Part shown: one piece after another, positions 27,550 to 37,161 of the stretch
Numbering within the stretch: position 1 is the first letter of the stretch
How the letters are laid out: every line of letters begins with the position of its first letter
Origin: Opitutaceae bacterium
GTDB taxonomy: Bacteria > Verrucomicrobiota > Verrucomicrobiia > Opitutales > Opitutaceae
DNA length: 42,425 nucleotides
Assembly (NCBI GenBank): GCA_947474995.1
Contig: CANJNJ010000030.1
Location: forward strand, 1-42,425
Direction of reading: 5' to 3'
Notes under the pieces: generated by a model
Told to the model about the DNA's origin: nothing
The model's input: the letters and a program-made list of their open reading frames with translations, nothing else
Databases searched by the model: none
Program-made: the position numbers and the translations under genes

Positions 27550-30389
27550 TTATTCAGGAACAGGTCACTCTGGATGATTTGGTTCACGATGCTGCGGACG
27601 CCGTATTCCCGCCCGGCCGTCGCCTGCAGGATTTGCTCAATCTTTTCTCGATCGCTGAAACGCACAGGGGAGCCCGTCGCGTAGACGGAAAGCTGCCGCG
27701 CCAGGTTCCGCGCGATTTGCACTTCGTCCTTCAGGATCAGTCGCTTGAAGTCACGCACGTCGTTGAAAGCGCGGCCATCCACCAGCGTTCCGCTGGGGTC
27801 GACGGGCAACGCCAACCGGAACGCGAACGGCCAGCCATTCTTGCCAAAGCCTTTTTCCGGGGCGGCGTCCCCGGCCATCGCCCGATAGCGATCACGCCAG
27901 GCTCCCATCACATCGAAACTCTCGAGCGCAAAACCCGGCGGGTCGATCTTCCGGTGACACATCGCGCAGCTCTCATCCGCCCGGTGCTTGTCCAACTGCT
28001 GCCGAATGGTAACTGCGCCGCGAATGTCCGGCTCCACGGCCGGCACCGAGGCGGGCGGCAGGGGCATATCGAAGCCCACAATGCGCTCCATGATCCACTT
28101 GCCACGGACCACGGGAGACGTGGTCGTGCCGTTGGCGGTGACTTTGAGCACGCTCGCCTGCGTCATCATGCCACCACGCACGCTGTTCGCCGGCAAGGTC
28201 ACCCGGCGCATCGCGACGCCATCGACCCCCGCGATTCCGTAGTGCACGGCGAGCCGGTCGTTGAGGAAGGTAAAATTCGAGTCGACGATGTTGCGCGCCG
28301 GCAAGTCCTGCTGCAGGAGTTCGCTGAAATAGAGTCTCGTTTCGTCCAGCGCCGCCTCGGATAGCGAATCATCGAGATAATAATCGTTGTAGAGGTTGGT
28401 CGACGGCGTCGTTTCATCCATCCGCCGGATTTCGAGCCAATAGTCGAGAAACGCGTCCACAAACTGGCGGGACCTGGGATCGGCCAGCATCCGGTTGGTT
28501 TCGGCCTGCAAAACATCCGGCTGGTGCAATTCCCCTTTGGCCGCCCGCGTCCGCAAAACATCGTCCGGACCCGTGTTCCAGAGGAACAACGCGAGGCGCG
28601 TCGCCAGGGCGTTATCGTCGAGGCGGCCGGGCTTTTCGTCGAGGTAGACAAATTCCGGCGACGCCAGCACCGCCGTGTAACCGGCCAGCATCGAATTGGC
28701 GAAGCCCAGTCCAGCCGCCATCCGCTGATTGATCACCTTGAGGAAAATCTGCACGTGCTTCTCTTCCACCGGCCGGCGGTAGGCGCGCTGCATGAACGCC
28801 CGCAACAGCCGTTCGGCGTCCTGCGGGGGATTATCCGACACGACCTCCACCGTCTGTTTTGCCAGCGAGGTGCGGGCCCGGCCTTGGCCTCCGCCGTACT
28901 GATTTCCAAGGCCGCCGAAGACGATGAGACTCTGGGCCCCGCGGCCGCCGCGCGGTCCTCCCCTCGCCCCTTCCGGCGGGCCGGAGACAACATCGATGAC
29001 CACGCCCGGCGCGCCGGTTTCCACTTTTTTGATCGGAAGATCACCAAACATCAGGCGGTAGCCGGCCGTCGACGATTCGTCGTAAAGCGGCCCCTCCACT
29101 TCCATCCAGCGGAACGCCACCGCCGGCATGCCATCCCGCTGCGCCAGCGGATTCGTATACCCGCCGCGGAATCCCGTCGGCCGGGATCGGAACAGCCGCG
29201 AGGCATCGGTCACGATCATGTCGTTCGCCTGCAGCCAGACATCATTGACTTCGCTCACATTGGGATCCGGCGTCACATCGAATCCCCCCAACCGGCGGTT
29301 CCCTTCCTTGCCAAAGGAGTACACCGTAATCGGTTCATTCCGCCGGCCCTCGGACACCTCATCAAAATTGGGCCGATGCCATTCGGGTGACTGGATGACG
29401 TGCGCTTTCTGCGCCCCGGTTCCAAGCAGGCGCCGGCTGAAGCCCCAGGTGCCGACCCACAGCGTATAGCCACTGAACCGCAGCCGATAACGGCCGGCCA
29501 CCGGGGCCGTGTAATTATCCCAGCTGGAACCAAAGCCCGTCACATAGTGGCTCGAAATCCAGCCCATCGCCTCGACGTCGCGTGTTTCGGGACTCGAGAG
29601 CGGCGCATTCAGCATCCGCACATCTCGCTGCGGCGTGGCGCCAATCACGGGAAATTTCTGCCGGTCCGGCACCCCATCGCCCGTCGTCGGGCCCGGATAG
29701 AATGTCTCGCGGGCGTAGAGCCGCTTCACGCTGGTTTCCGGATGCACAAACTTCACCGCGAGCGCCTGGCGCATCGCGTAGTCCGCCGCGGACATGTACC
29801 GCGACATGTGCACAAACGACACGTCGAGGGCGTTGCTCACTTTGTTGAACTTATAGGCCTCGCCGTCCACCGGCAGCTGATCCTTCACCTGAATCCACGG
29901 CGTCTGCAGGAGATCGCGCAGCGAATTTTCGTACTCCGAACTGTTCAGGCGCCGCCGCGCCGCGCGGCCCTCCCGCGCGACGATTTCCGTTTCAAAGCCC
30001 GTCAGGGCCGTGGCCACGCCTTTGACAAACGACGCCTGCTCGGCGCCGTTTGGCCGCTTCTTTTCCTTGGGCGGCATTTCCCCCGCCTTCACCCGGTCGT
30101 GCACCTTGACCCACGTCGCAAAATTTTCCCGATCACTCGGGTCGTACTTGAGCGTGGTCAGATCCAGGCCGCCCTCGCGGTCGACATCATTGTGACAGGT
30201 CGAGCAGTACCGATCCGTAAACGCAAAGGTGTCCGCCTCGGCCAGTGCGGTCGCGGCCCGCATTGCCCCAACGGAAACCATCGAGCAGGCGACCACCAGC
30301 CACGCGGCGGGCCGTAAAACGGAAATTCGGGACCGCCGAGCCGCGTGCGGACGCAACGAAACACCGCTAAAAATCAGGTTAGCATTCAT
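27546..30389 (-). CDS. periplasmic PSCyt1/DUF1592-type cytochrome-like protein
   Basis: A 947-residue exported multidomain protein. The ATG at 30389 gives a basic head and a hydrophobic segment (about 28-46) ending near AAT. Two haem-type motifs are present: CSTCH (62-66, PSCyt1) and CAMCH (808-812, in DUF1588). The order seen is PSCyt1, DUF1587 (about 143-210, [13 protein letters not shown]), a large middle beta-rich region, DUF1595 (about 520-585), DUF1592 (about 583-715, [11 protein letters not shown]), DUF1588 (about 735-835) and DUF1585 (about 870-945). A Gly/Arg-rich loop ([14 protein letters not shown]) interrupts the middle region. Function is unproven; electron transfer or an oxidative step on a carbohydrate is conceivable. 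It is translationally coupled to DUF1552 and is first in the operon. Confidence 0.87.
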   Translation of the reverse strand: MNANLIFSGVSLRPHAARRSRISVLRPAAWLVVACSMVSVGAMRAATALAEADTFAFTDRYCSTCHNDVDREGGLDLTTLKYDPSDRENFATWVKVHDRVKAGEMPPKEKKRPNGAEQASFVKGVATALTGFETEIVAREGRAARRRLNSSEYENSLRDLLQTPWIQVKDQLPVDGEAYKFNKVSNALDVSFVHMSRYMSAADYAMRQALAVKFVHPETSVKRLYARETFYPGPTTGDGVPDRQKFPVIGATPQRDVRMLNAPLSSPETRDVEAMGWISSHYVTGFGSSWDNYTAPVAGRYRLRFSGYTLWVGTWGFSRRLLGTGAQKAHVIQSPEWHRPNFDEVSEGRRNEPITVYSFGKEGNRRLGGFDVTPDPNVSEVNDVWLQANDMIVTDASRLFRSRPTGFRGGYTNPLAQRDGMPAVAFRWMEVEGPLYDESSTAGYRLMFGDLPIKKVETGAPGVVIDVVSGPPEGARGGPRGGRGAQSLIVFGGLGNQYGGGQGRARTSLAKQTVEVVSDNPPQDAERLLRAFMQRAYRRPVEEKHVQIFLKVINQRMAAGLGFANSMLAGYTAVLASPEFVYLDEKPGRLDDNALATRLALFLWNTGPDDVLRTRAAKGELHQPDVLQAETNRMLADPRSRQFVDAFLDYWLEIRRMDETTPSTNLYNDYYLDDSLSEAALDETRLYFSELLQQDLPARNIVDSNFTFLNDRLAVHYGIAGVDGVAMRRVTLPANSVRGGMMTQASVLKVTANGTTTSPVVRGKWIMERIVGFDMPLPPASVPAVEPDIRGAVTIRQQLDKHRADESCAMCHRKIDPPGFALESFDVMGAWRDRYRAMAGDAAPEKGFGKNGWPFAFRLALPVDPSGTLVDGRAFNDVRDFKRLILKDEVQIARNLARQLSVYATGSPVRFSDREKIEQILQATAGREYGVRSIVNQIIQSDLFLNK

Positions 30390-30485
30390 GGATGGGGAGG
30401 GGTAAAAAATTCCAGGCGCGCTATCCACCGGCACTCCACCTCATCATCAGAGTTCCGGTGCGTCCTCTGAATCCCAGGCAGGTCT

Positions 30486-30546
30486 AAAAACAGGCAGCGC
30501 TTTCAAGCCGCGGGCCCAAGGGCGAACCAACGACAGCTTGAAAGCG
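30486..30546 (-). terminator. hairpin downstream of receptor remnant
   Basis: CGCTTTCAAGC (30498-30508) and GCTTGAAAGCG (30536-30546) are a perfect 11-bp inverted repeat around a 27-base GC-rich spacer; on the minus strand TTTTT follows at 30490-30486. It sits 28 bases after the stop of the TonB-receptor remnant and before the DUF1592 gene, so it looks like the old terminator of the decayed gene. Confidence 0.5.
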
Positions 30547-30574
30547 TACCGGTGAACAAAGGCAAAGCAACCTC

Positions 30575-30756
30575 TTAGAAGCTAAGCTTCGCGGTGAGCA
30601 GTAATTCATGTTGGCCGCCGTCGTGTTTTGTGTCGCGTCCTTGGGGCGAGACTCGTTCTGGAAATTAAACGCCTGGCCGCCCCACGACGCTTCGCCGGGA
30701 AAGTAGGCGTATCGCGCGGGTGCCAACGGACCTGCTCCAGGGTTCGGTGCGTCCCG
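30575..30756 (-). pseudogene. remnant of a second TonB-dependent receptor
   Basis: Two pieces of a TonB-dependent receptor survive. The first reads RYAYFPGEASWGGQAFNFQN, then ES and RPKDATQNTTAANM; it aligns with residues 312-345 of the intact receptor next door (RFAVYPDATWSGNALNFQNE and so on). About 30 bases from the end the reading frame shifts by one, and the new frame gives HELLLTAKLSF and a stop. This matches the intact receptor's last strand (NYMLTAKLSF). Several hundred residues between these blocks, and the whole N-terminal plug, are missing. The piece differs clearly from the neighbour, so it came from an older paralogue rather than a recent copy. Not functional. Confidence 0.75.
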
Positions 30757-30798
30757 GACGGCCTCGGCCGGAAGCCTAGCGTGGCTCAACTATCCATC

Positions 30799-30833
30799 AA
30801 AAAAATCGCCGACCCGAATTCGGGTCGGCGATT
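30799..30833 (-). terminator. intrinsic terminator of the TonB-dependent receptor gene
   Basis: A perfect 30-base palindrome (half: AATCGCCGACCCGAA) at 30804-30833 is followed on the minus strand by seven T (30805-30799). It starts 37 bases after the receptor stop. This is a textbook Rho-independent terminator. Confidence 0.9.
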
Positions 30834-30870
30834 GCTCGCTGAAATTTTCAGGCAATCCGGCTGACGGTGC

Positions 30871-33800
30871 TCAGAAACTTAACTTCGCCGTGAGCATGTA
30901 ATTCCGCGGCATGAAGTAGATGGGGGTCGCGGGCACGGTGACACGCGCGGGCGACGAAACGTCGCCGTTGCGCGGCGCCGTAATCGTGTAGGCCGTCGTG
31001 GCGCTGCTGCTGCTGAACGCGTAGATGGCCGAGGTGCGATTGAGGACGTTGTCGACGTTGAGATCGAACTGGATCGTCTTGGGCGCCAGCTTGCGACCGC
31101 TTTCCTTGAACCGATAAGTATACGAGAGGGTTCCCGTCACCTTGTAGTTGGCATTGCCGAAGACCGGCGTGGCTTCGTCCACCGTCGGATCGTCGATCGC
31201 ATTCGCCGGATTGTTCGGGTCGACAATCGTGTCGTTGGTCCGGTAGCCGACGATCATTTCGCCGCGGTAATTGACGCCCGCGCCGACGCGCAACCCCTTC
31301 AACACGCCGGCCCGGAAGCGGTAGTCCGTCGCCAGGTTGCCCACCCACGGGATACTGCCACCCCCGCGCTGGTTCTTTTTTCCGATCAAGCCGGGGACCG
31401 TGATATCTTGCAGGGTATTCCACGCATCAACCGCCGCCCGAACCTTCGTCTGGTTGATCTTCGTGGGATCATCCAAGGCCGGGTCGATCTGCGCGTCATT
31501 TTTTGCGTCAATGATAATGCCCGCATCCTTCAGAATCAGCCGGGTCGTGGCATCCTGAGTCTGGAAGTATTTGGCCGAGTCCGGGAATTGATCCCGCACT
31601 TCCGTGTAGTTCTGGCCCGCGTTCATGATCAAGCGCCACGACGGGGTCAGATTGGCCGTCATATCGAATTCATATCCTTTGGTCGCCGTCGTGATCGTAT
31701 CCTTGATGGCCGTCTGCGGAAACCGCTTCGCGCCGCGATTATTCTGGCCCGTCGAGCTCAGGTCGCCGATCACCGGCGTGTCCGCGAACGTGTTGTAGGG
31801 CCCGGTGATAGTCAGATCCACCAGGGAGCCTTTCTGGAATGAATCGTAATAGCCCGCGCTGAACGATAGCCGGCCATTGGGCAACGTGTAGCGGATGCCG
31901 ACATCCTTACCCTTCGCGGACGTCGGGACGCAGAGGCTGCCATCCAGGCGCTGGAACGGCAGCGTGATCTCGTAGGTGTCGCCGATGTTGCCGTAGATTC
32001 CGATCGATTTGGTGATATTGATGACGGCGCCGTAGGTGCTCGTGTTGACCTGCGGTCGAATGCCGGGCGAGTCGAAGTCATCGCGGAAGCGGTCGTTGGC
32101 GTACTGCGGCGCCGGAACCTGCGCATTGTTGACATTGATCGTCGGACGAACGTCCGCGACCTGCGGTACGCCGAGGGCCTTACCGGCCGCGTCCTTCGGC
32201 ACGAACGTCAGATTCCAATAGTCGTTCGGGGTCGGCTTGCGGTAGTCGATCGTCGTGCCATCCCAGCCCGCCGCATACCGACCGGGTTGCAGAACGCGGT
32301 TGGACGTCAGCCGGGCAAAATCGCGCCGGAAGGCGCCAATCAGCACCAGCCGATTCTTGAACAAATCCATATTCCCCGCCGCTTGCAGGAACTGGTACTT
32401 GCGGACATTCTTGATGTTGTTGTCCTCGCGCTTCGTGTCGTACATCCACGTCGGGGTGACGATTTCGTTCACGCCGGTGATGGGGTTCACGACCTTGACC
32501 GTCCTCATCTTGCTGGTCTTGGGCCAGTAGGCGGGACTCGGTTGATCCATGTATTGGCGAGTGTAGAGCCCGTATTCGCTCAGTTCGAGGTTGTCGACCC
32601 AGCTGCGCGCGTCCGGCGCAATGCTCTTCAGGGGCAACAAGGAGGAACTACCGGTGGCATCATTGATATGATTCGTCGCGCCGGCCAGAGCGGCCAACTG
32701 CACTTTGCCAAAGCGGCTGTCATTCGAATAGACCGCTTGGAAGCGCGCGTTCTGGAACGTGTTTTTCCGGTCGTTATTGTAATCCATGTACTCCGAATAC
32801 GAATGCAGGAAGAACGGATTCGGGTTGCCGTTGGGCAGCGTCCGCGCGAGATCGATCCGCTGTTCATTCAAGCCTCTCCGGTTGGTCTGGCGACCAATGA
32901 CGAAGGAACGATTCACGTTCCCCGCCAGCTCCACGAAGAAGTGTTCGTTCACCTTGTAGTTGAACGAAATCGTCTGGCTCAGGTCCACTTCATCCCAAGT
33001 CGGGTATTTATTGCTCCACAAACCGTTTTCCTTCGCCTGCGGGACGTGGAAAAATGGCGAACCAGCCAGGGCATTGGCCCAACGCACATTGTCCGGCAGG
33101 CCGATGAGATCGACCACCGCCTGATTGTTAAGACTATAACCCACCGTCCGAATCGGCTTCCCGTTGATCCAATTCGTATTGGCCAGCGTGTTATTTTGCG
33201 CGGCTCCCTTGGTGCGGAATTCATTCTGGAAATTGAGTGCATTTCCGCTCCAAGTCGCATCGGGATAAACGGCAAAGCGCATGGTGGTCATACGCGTGAG
33301 ACCGGGTTGGGCCAGCTGCGCGGTGGTCGGGGCATTGGCGCCGGTTAGCGGCAGGTTGCTATCCAGGATCGTCCGACCGTCCCAAGCGGAGGTCTGGTCC
33401 TTCATGTTGGTCATGGTCAGCGCCTCGGCCGACAGGTACTCAAGGTCACCACGCACGGTAAACTTGGGCGAAATCTGGTAGGTCGTCGCGAACTGCACAC
33501 CGCGCTTCTTGTTATACTCGCCTTCCTTCCAGCTCTTGCCCTGGTCCCACATCAGATTGGTGCGAATCGCAAAATCGGCCGTCACCGGTTGATTGATGTC
33601 CGCCGTCATCCGAAAACGATCCCACGTGCCGACCCGCATGGAGAATTCCCGGATGGGCTTGGTGAGCAGCGCCTGCTTGCTGATCGAATTCTGCGTGCCC
33701 GCCTGGCCACCCGCGCCGTAAAGGACGGCGTTCGGGCCGCGACCGAAGTCGATGCGGTCGAGCGAAAAGCTGTCCGGCGTGGCAATAAAGGAGAAGTAAT

Positions 33801-34209
33801 TCCGCAGGGGAGACCCCGTTCGCACGCCGCGAATCGTCACCGCCGCCGAAGGGGTGGCGCCGCCACCGGTTCCGGCGTTGTCCGCATTGTTATTGGCGCC
33901 GCTCGGCGTCCACTCGGCCGCCTGCGTCACGTCCGTGATACTGAAAGCCTCAAGGAATTCCTTGGTGATGACTGAGTAGGCCACGGGCGTGTCTTTCAGC
34001 GCCGTGGCGATGCGCCCGCCGGCCAGCGACGAGGCGGCGACGAAGCCAACGTCCGTATCGGCACTGACCTGAAAGGGATCGAGTTTGACCGTGTCTTGCT
34101 GGCCCGACGCCGAAGGCGCCGGGGCCGTCTGGGCCACGAGGGAACTAACGCCAAGCGCGAGCAATGCCGCGATGGCTGCAAGGACTGATTTCTTGGGATA
34201 TCGGTTCAT
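30871..34209 (-). CDS. TonB-dependent outer-membrane receptor
   Basis: A 1112-residue TonB-dependent transporter. A signal peptide (about 1-26, ending VAQ) is followed by VKLDPFQVSA (41-50), a TonB-box-like segment common in Verrucomicrobial receptors. The plug domain follows, with DTPVAYSVITKEFLEAF, TIRGVRTGS and IDFGRGPNAVLYGAGGQAG. The long C-terminal part is a 22-strand barrel ending MLTAKLSF, with the terminal Phe needed for outer-membrane assembly. It should import glycan fragments, or possibly a metal complex, using TonB energy from elsewhere; the carbohydrate context favours an oligosaccharide. It is a stand-alone transcript: 280 featureless bases separate it from the kinase gene upstream, and a strong terminator follows. 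No SusD-like partner is present, as usual outside Bacteroidota. Confidence 0.92.
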   Translation of the reverse strand: MNRYPKKSVLAAIAALLALGVSSLVAQTAPAPSASGQQDTVKLDPFQVSADTDVGFVAASSLAGGRIATALKDTPVAYSVITKEFLEAFSITDVTQAAEWTPSGANNNADNAGTGGGATPSAAVTIRGVRTGSPLRNYFSFIATPDSFSLDRIDFGRGPNAVLYGAGGQAGTQNSISKQALLTKPIREFSMRVGTWDRFRMTADINQPVTADFAIRTNLMWDQGKSWKEGEYNKKRGVQFATTYQISPKFTVRGDLEYLSAEALTMTNMKDQTSAWDGRTILDSNLPLTGANAPTTAQLAQPGLTRMTTMRFAVYPDATWSGNALNFQNEFRTKGAAQNNTLANTNWINGKPIRTVGYSLNNQAVVDLIGLPDNVRWANALAGSPFFHVPQAKENGLWSNKYPTWDEVDLSQTISFNYKVNEHFFVELAGNVNRSFVIGRQTNRRGLNEQRIDLARTLPNGNPNPFFLHSYSEYMDYNNDRKNTFQNARFQAVYSNDSRFGKVQLAALAGATNHINDATGSSSLLPLKSIAPDARSWVDNLELSEYGLYTRQYMDQPSPAYWPKTSKMRTVKVVNPITGVNEIVTPTWMYDTKREDNNIKNVRKYQFLQAAGNMDLFKNRLVLIGAFRRDFARLTSNRVLQPGRYAAGWDGTTIDYRKPTPNDYWNLTFVPKDAAGKALGVPQVADVRPTINVNNAQVPAPQYANDRFRDDFDSPGIRPQVNTSTYGAVINITKSIGIYGNIGDTYEITLPFQRLDGSLCVPTSAKGKDVGIRYTLPNGRLSFSAGYYDSFQKGSLVDLTITGPYNTFADTPVIGDLSSTGQNNRGAKRFPQTAIKDTITTATKGYEFDMTANLTPSWRLIMNAGQNYTEVRDQFPDSAKYFQTQDATTRLILKDAGIIIDAKNDAQIDPALDDPTKINQTKVRAAVDAWNTLQDITVPGLIGKKNQRGGGSIPWVGNLATDYRFRAGVLKGLRVGAGVNYRGEMIVGYRTNDTIVDPNNPANAIDDPTVDEATPVFGNANYKVTGTLSYTYRFKESGRKLAPKTIQFDLNVDNVLNRTSAIYAFSSSSATTAYTITAPRNGDVSSPARVTVPATPIYFMPRNYMLTAKLSF

Positions 34210-34489
34210 GGGTTTTGGTGTCTGGGTTCGAACATTCGTCCCCCCGCCAAAACGACCGAACCAAACCCGCTAAGCACTCCCTCTGCCCGACTCCACGAAC
34301 CCGTCGCACAGATCATGCATAGGGGTTAGCTTGGAGACAAAGCATCAAGAGCAGGGTATGGGCGGAAAAGCCAAGGGCGCCACTTGCCGCACTCTCAGGC
34401 TTTTGTTCGACCGGGGAAAATAAGGTGCCAAAGAAGCTCGGAAATTTATCCCGACTGTCAAGGCGCTAAGCCGAGCCGTCCCCCCCCAC

Positions 34490-36145
34490 TCAAATCGACC
34501 GCATCGTCCGGCGATACGCGAGATAGTCGGCATGCAAGCGATGGAAAACCTGGCACTTCGCGGCGTGAAACCGACCAATCCCGCCACGCTGCGGCTCCAG
34601 AATCCTGCCCGCCGCACTCATGGCGCCCATCGCCGCCACCACACTGTCATAGCGTCGGGCGGCGACGGCCCCGAGCATCGCCGACCCCAACAACACCGCT
34701 TCCGGCTCCTTCGGCAGCACGATCCGACAACCCGTGCCGTCCGCATGCTCGCGCAGAAAAACCGGATTCTTCGTCCCGCCGCCACAGGCCAGCAGCGTGT
34801 CGATCGCATAGCCTTTCCGATTCAGCTCCTCGATGATATGCCGCGTGCCATAAGCGACCGCCTGAATCGCCGCCAGATATTGGCGGGCCAGGTCATCGAG
34901 CGTGGCCGACAGGCCCAAACCCGTGATCGCGCCCCGCAGCGTCGGATCCGCACGCGGAGAACGGTTGCCGTGAAAATCCGGTTGCACGTGCAAGTCGCGC
35001 GTCAACTCAGCCGGATGCGCGGCCGATTCCGCGCGCGCCATGGCCTCGAGCCGTGCGTTCAGGAGTTCGTAAACCGACTGTCCCGTCTTCCTCGCTTGCG
35101 CCTGTAGTTCGGCCGCGGCCGCATGGGAATAGATCACATGATCAATCAAGGCGCCGGTCGCGGACTGCCCGCCTTCCGCCAGCCAGAGCTCCGGAATCAT
35201 CGCACTGTAATAGGGCCCCCACACCCCGGGCACGAAACGGGACTTCTCCGCCACCGCCATGTGGCATGACGAAGTGCCACCGATCAAGGCGAGCCGCCGA
35301 TTAAAGGCTGCACGAGAAAGTTTCTTTCCGCCGATTTGGGCGCCCAGCACCCCGAGTCCACCCGCATGCGCGTCGATGATCGACACCCCGACCGGCGTCC
35401 CCGGCTGCAACCCGAGCTCGGCTGCGGCCTTCGCCGTCAACCCGCGCCCGACCGGCTCGCCCATCGGGCGCACCCGTGTGCCGATCCGGCGGAATTTTTC
35501 CGTCGCGAGATCGCCCAAGCCGATTCGCTTGAAATAAGAGACATCCCACCCGCGACCGTCCAGCCCGCGGTGACCGAGGTAGGTCCATTTGCACACCGTC
35601 GTGCAGAGCGAACGGGTATCGTCCCCGGTGGCGCGGTAGGTCAGGAAGTCCGGCAAATCGAGAAAGCGCTCCGCGCGTTTCCACGCGGCCGGCAGCGATT
35701 CCTTCAGCCAAAGCAGCTTCGGCGTCTCCATCTCCGGCGAAATGACGCCACCCACGTAGCGCAGGACCGGATGACGCGTCCGATTGATGCGCTCCGCCTG
35801 GGGAATGGCGCGGTGATCCATCCACACGATCACGTTTTGCTCGCTTCGCCCTGTCGTGCTGACCGAAACGGGCCGGTCGTTCCGATCGAGCAGCACCAGC
35901 GAGCACGTCGCATCAAAACCGATTCCGGCGACCTCGCTCGCCTTGACCCGCGCTTGCTTCAGGGCGGCCCGCGTGGCCTGGCAACAGGCCGTCCAGATAT
36001 TGTCGGACGACTGCTCGTAATGATCGGGCGCCGGCTTCCACGTCTTGATTGGCGTTACGCCGACGCCCACCCGCCGCCCTTTTTCCGAAAACAAACCCGC
36101 CCGGGCGCTGCCGGTGCCCACATCAATGCCAAGATAGTACTTCAT
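34490..36145 (-). CDS. FGGY-family carbohydrate kinase, ribulokinase-like
   Basis: A 551-residue ATP-dependent sugar or polyol kinase. The ATG at 36145 places [17 protein letters not shown] (phosphate-1 loop) at the very N-terminus; a longer start at 36175 adds ten residues. [49 protein letters not shown] and [20 protein letters not shown] are the patterns of the D-ribulokinase-like FGGY branch that also covers eukaryotic [20 protein letters not shown] contains the catalytic Asp. The protein is cytoplasmic. It follows the HpaI-type aldolase by 36 bases and is the last gene of the minus-strand catabolic group. Ketose or deoxy-sugar-acid phosphorylation is likely; the exact substrate is open. 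Confidence 0.85.
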   Translation of the reverse strand: MKYYLGIDVGTGSARAGLFSEKGRRVGVGVTPIKTWKPAPDHYEQSSDNIWTACCQATRAALKQARVKASEVAGIGFDATCSLVLLDRNDRPVSVSTTGRSEQNVIVWMDHRAIPQAERINRTRHPVLRYVGGVISPEMETPKLLWLKESLPAAWKRAERFLDLPDFLTYRATGDDTRSLCTTVCKWTYLGHRGLDGRGWDVSYFKRIGLGDLATEKFRRIGTRVRPMGEPVGRGLTAKAAAELGLQPGTPVGVSIIDAHAGGLGVLGAQIGGKKLSRAAFNRRLALIGGTSSCHMAVAEKSRFVPGVWGPYYSAMIPELWLAEGGQSATGALIDHVIYSHAAAAELQAQARKTGQSVYELLNARLEAMARAESAAHPAELTRDLHVQPDFHGNRSPRADPTLRGAITGLGLSATLDDLARQYLAAIQAVAYGTRHIIEELNRKGYAIDTLLACGGGTKNPVFLREHADGTGCRIVLPKEPEAVLLGSAMLGAVAARRYDSVVAAMGAMSAAGRILEPQRGGIGRFHAAKCQVFHRLHADYLAYRRTMRSI

Positions 36146-36181
36146 ATAGACGAATTTCGTTTGGGTCGCCGGCAAACTTGC

Positions 36182-36997
36182 TTACACCGTCGTCGCATCA
36201 TTGTCCCCCGCCTTCTTGAGATCACCCGTGCGCTGGCGCAAGGCGTTGATTTCCCTCGAGAGCCCGTCACTCGTGGCGCGCAGGTCGGAACTGTGGATGA
36301 TGAAATTCGCCCCCGCCGCGCACCACGCCGCTTCGCGCTCCACCGCCATCCAGGTGTGGATTCCCGCCCCCACCCCGGCCGCGCGGGCCTTGCGGAAAAT
36401 CGTCAGGAACGCCGCCTCGATTTCCGGGGCGTCGTACTGCTCGGGCAAACCCAGGCTGCAGGAAAGGTCGTGCGGCCCAATCTGGACGGCATCGAGGCCG
36501 GGCACGGCCAGAATTTCATCCAAGGCCTCGATCGCCGCGACGCTCTCGATATTCGCGATGAACGAGTTTGATTCATTGTATTTCCCGACATACGCCCGCA
36601 GCGCGGGATCGAACGGCACCCGGCCAGACAATTCGTCGGCCAGTTTGGCGCCCTTGACGGGACGGCCCTTCACCGCGCCCACGAGCGTCCGCACCTGCTC
36701 AGCCGTTTCAATGTAGGGCGCCACCACCCCGCACGCGCCACCGTCGATCGCCTGACAGGCCAGATAGGGATCAGGCGATGGAATCCGCACCACCGGCGGC
36801 AAGCCCGCGAAACGAAAAGCATGGCACATCCACGACAGCCGCTCGCGATCGATGGCGATGTGCTCGGTGTCGATGAAGACAAAATCAATGGGCATCCCCG
36901 CCAGCAGGGGCGCCCACCGCGGCGAGGTGGAGGCAGCCATCGTCCCATAGAGACGACGTCCGGAATGCAATGCGCGATTAAGTTCTTGGCCGGTCAT
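36182..36997 (-). CDS. HpcH/HpaI-family class II aldolase
   Basis: A 271-residue metal-dependent aldolase related to HpaI, GarL and RhmA, which split 2-keto-3-deoxy sugar acids to pyruvate and an aldehyde. FIDTEHIAIDRE gives the catalytic His (H46) and VVRIPSPDP the active-site Arg (R71). GGACGVVAPYIETAEQ is the family signature loop, and metal ligands are E151 in IANIESVAA and D177 in IGPHDLSCSLGLP. No signal peptide. The gene is directly upstream of the FGGY kinase. Because the family is promiscuous, 2-keto-3-deoxy-glucarate, -rhamnonate or -gluconate are all possible. A second, lysine-dependent aldolase is encoded in the same cluster. Confidence 0.85.
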   Translation of the reverse strand: MTGQELNRALHSGRRLYGTMAASTSPRWAPLLAGMPIDFVFIDTEHIAIDRERLSWMCHAFRFAGLPPVVRIPSPDPYLACQAIDGGACGVVAPYIETAEQVRTLVGAVKGRPVKGAKLADELSGRVPFDPALRAYVGKYNESNSFIANIESVAAIEALDEILAVPGLDAVQIGPHDLSCSLGLPEQYDAPEIEAAFLTIFRKARAAGVGAGIHTWMAVEREAAWCAAGANFIIHSSDLRATSDGLSREINALRQRTGDLKKAGDNDATTV

Positions 36998-37071
36998 AGA
37001 GGTTTATAAGGTGATTTTTGACGATGCCCGCAAGCCGGGTCAGATCGAAGAGAAGCGCCGGCGGCGCCTGA

Positions 37072-37119
37072 AGGCGGTCCGGCCCTTTCGGCCAACGTTC
37101 ACTGGCGCCGCGTCCCCAG
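37072..37119. repeat. intergenic dispersed repeat, copy B
   Basis: Read on the minus strand this is CTGGGGACGCGGCGCC then AGTGAACGT, TGG, CCGAAAG, GGCC and GGACCG. It matches both ends of the repeat at 20961-21053 in inverted orientation, but without that copy's inner hairpin. It lies in the 164-base gap between the MFS and aldolase genes, and is followed by GC-rich GGCGCC-type palindromes (about 37053-37068). Confidence 0.6.
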
Positions 37120-37161
37120 CAGAATGTCCAGTGCGGAACCGTTTCAAGTTCATGACCGCCC

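Noticed and set aside
34433-34461. TTGACA on the minus strand upstream of the TonB receptor, possible -35 box
   Set aside because: No acceptable -10 hexamer at 16-18 bases (AGCTTC at 17), and promoter rules for this phylum are not certain.
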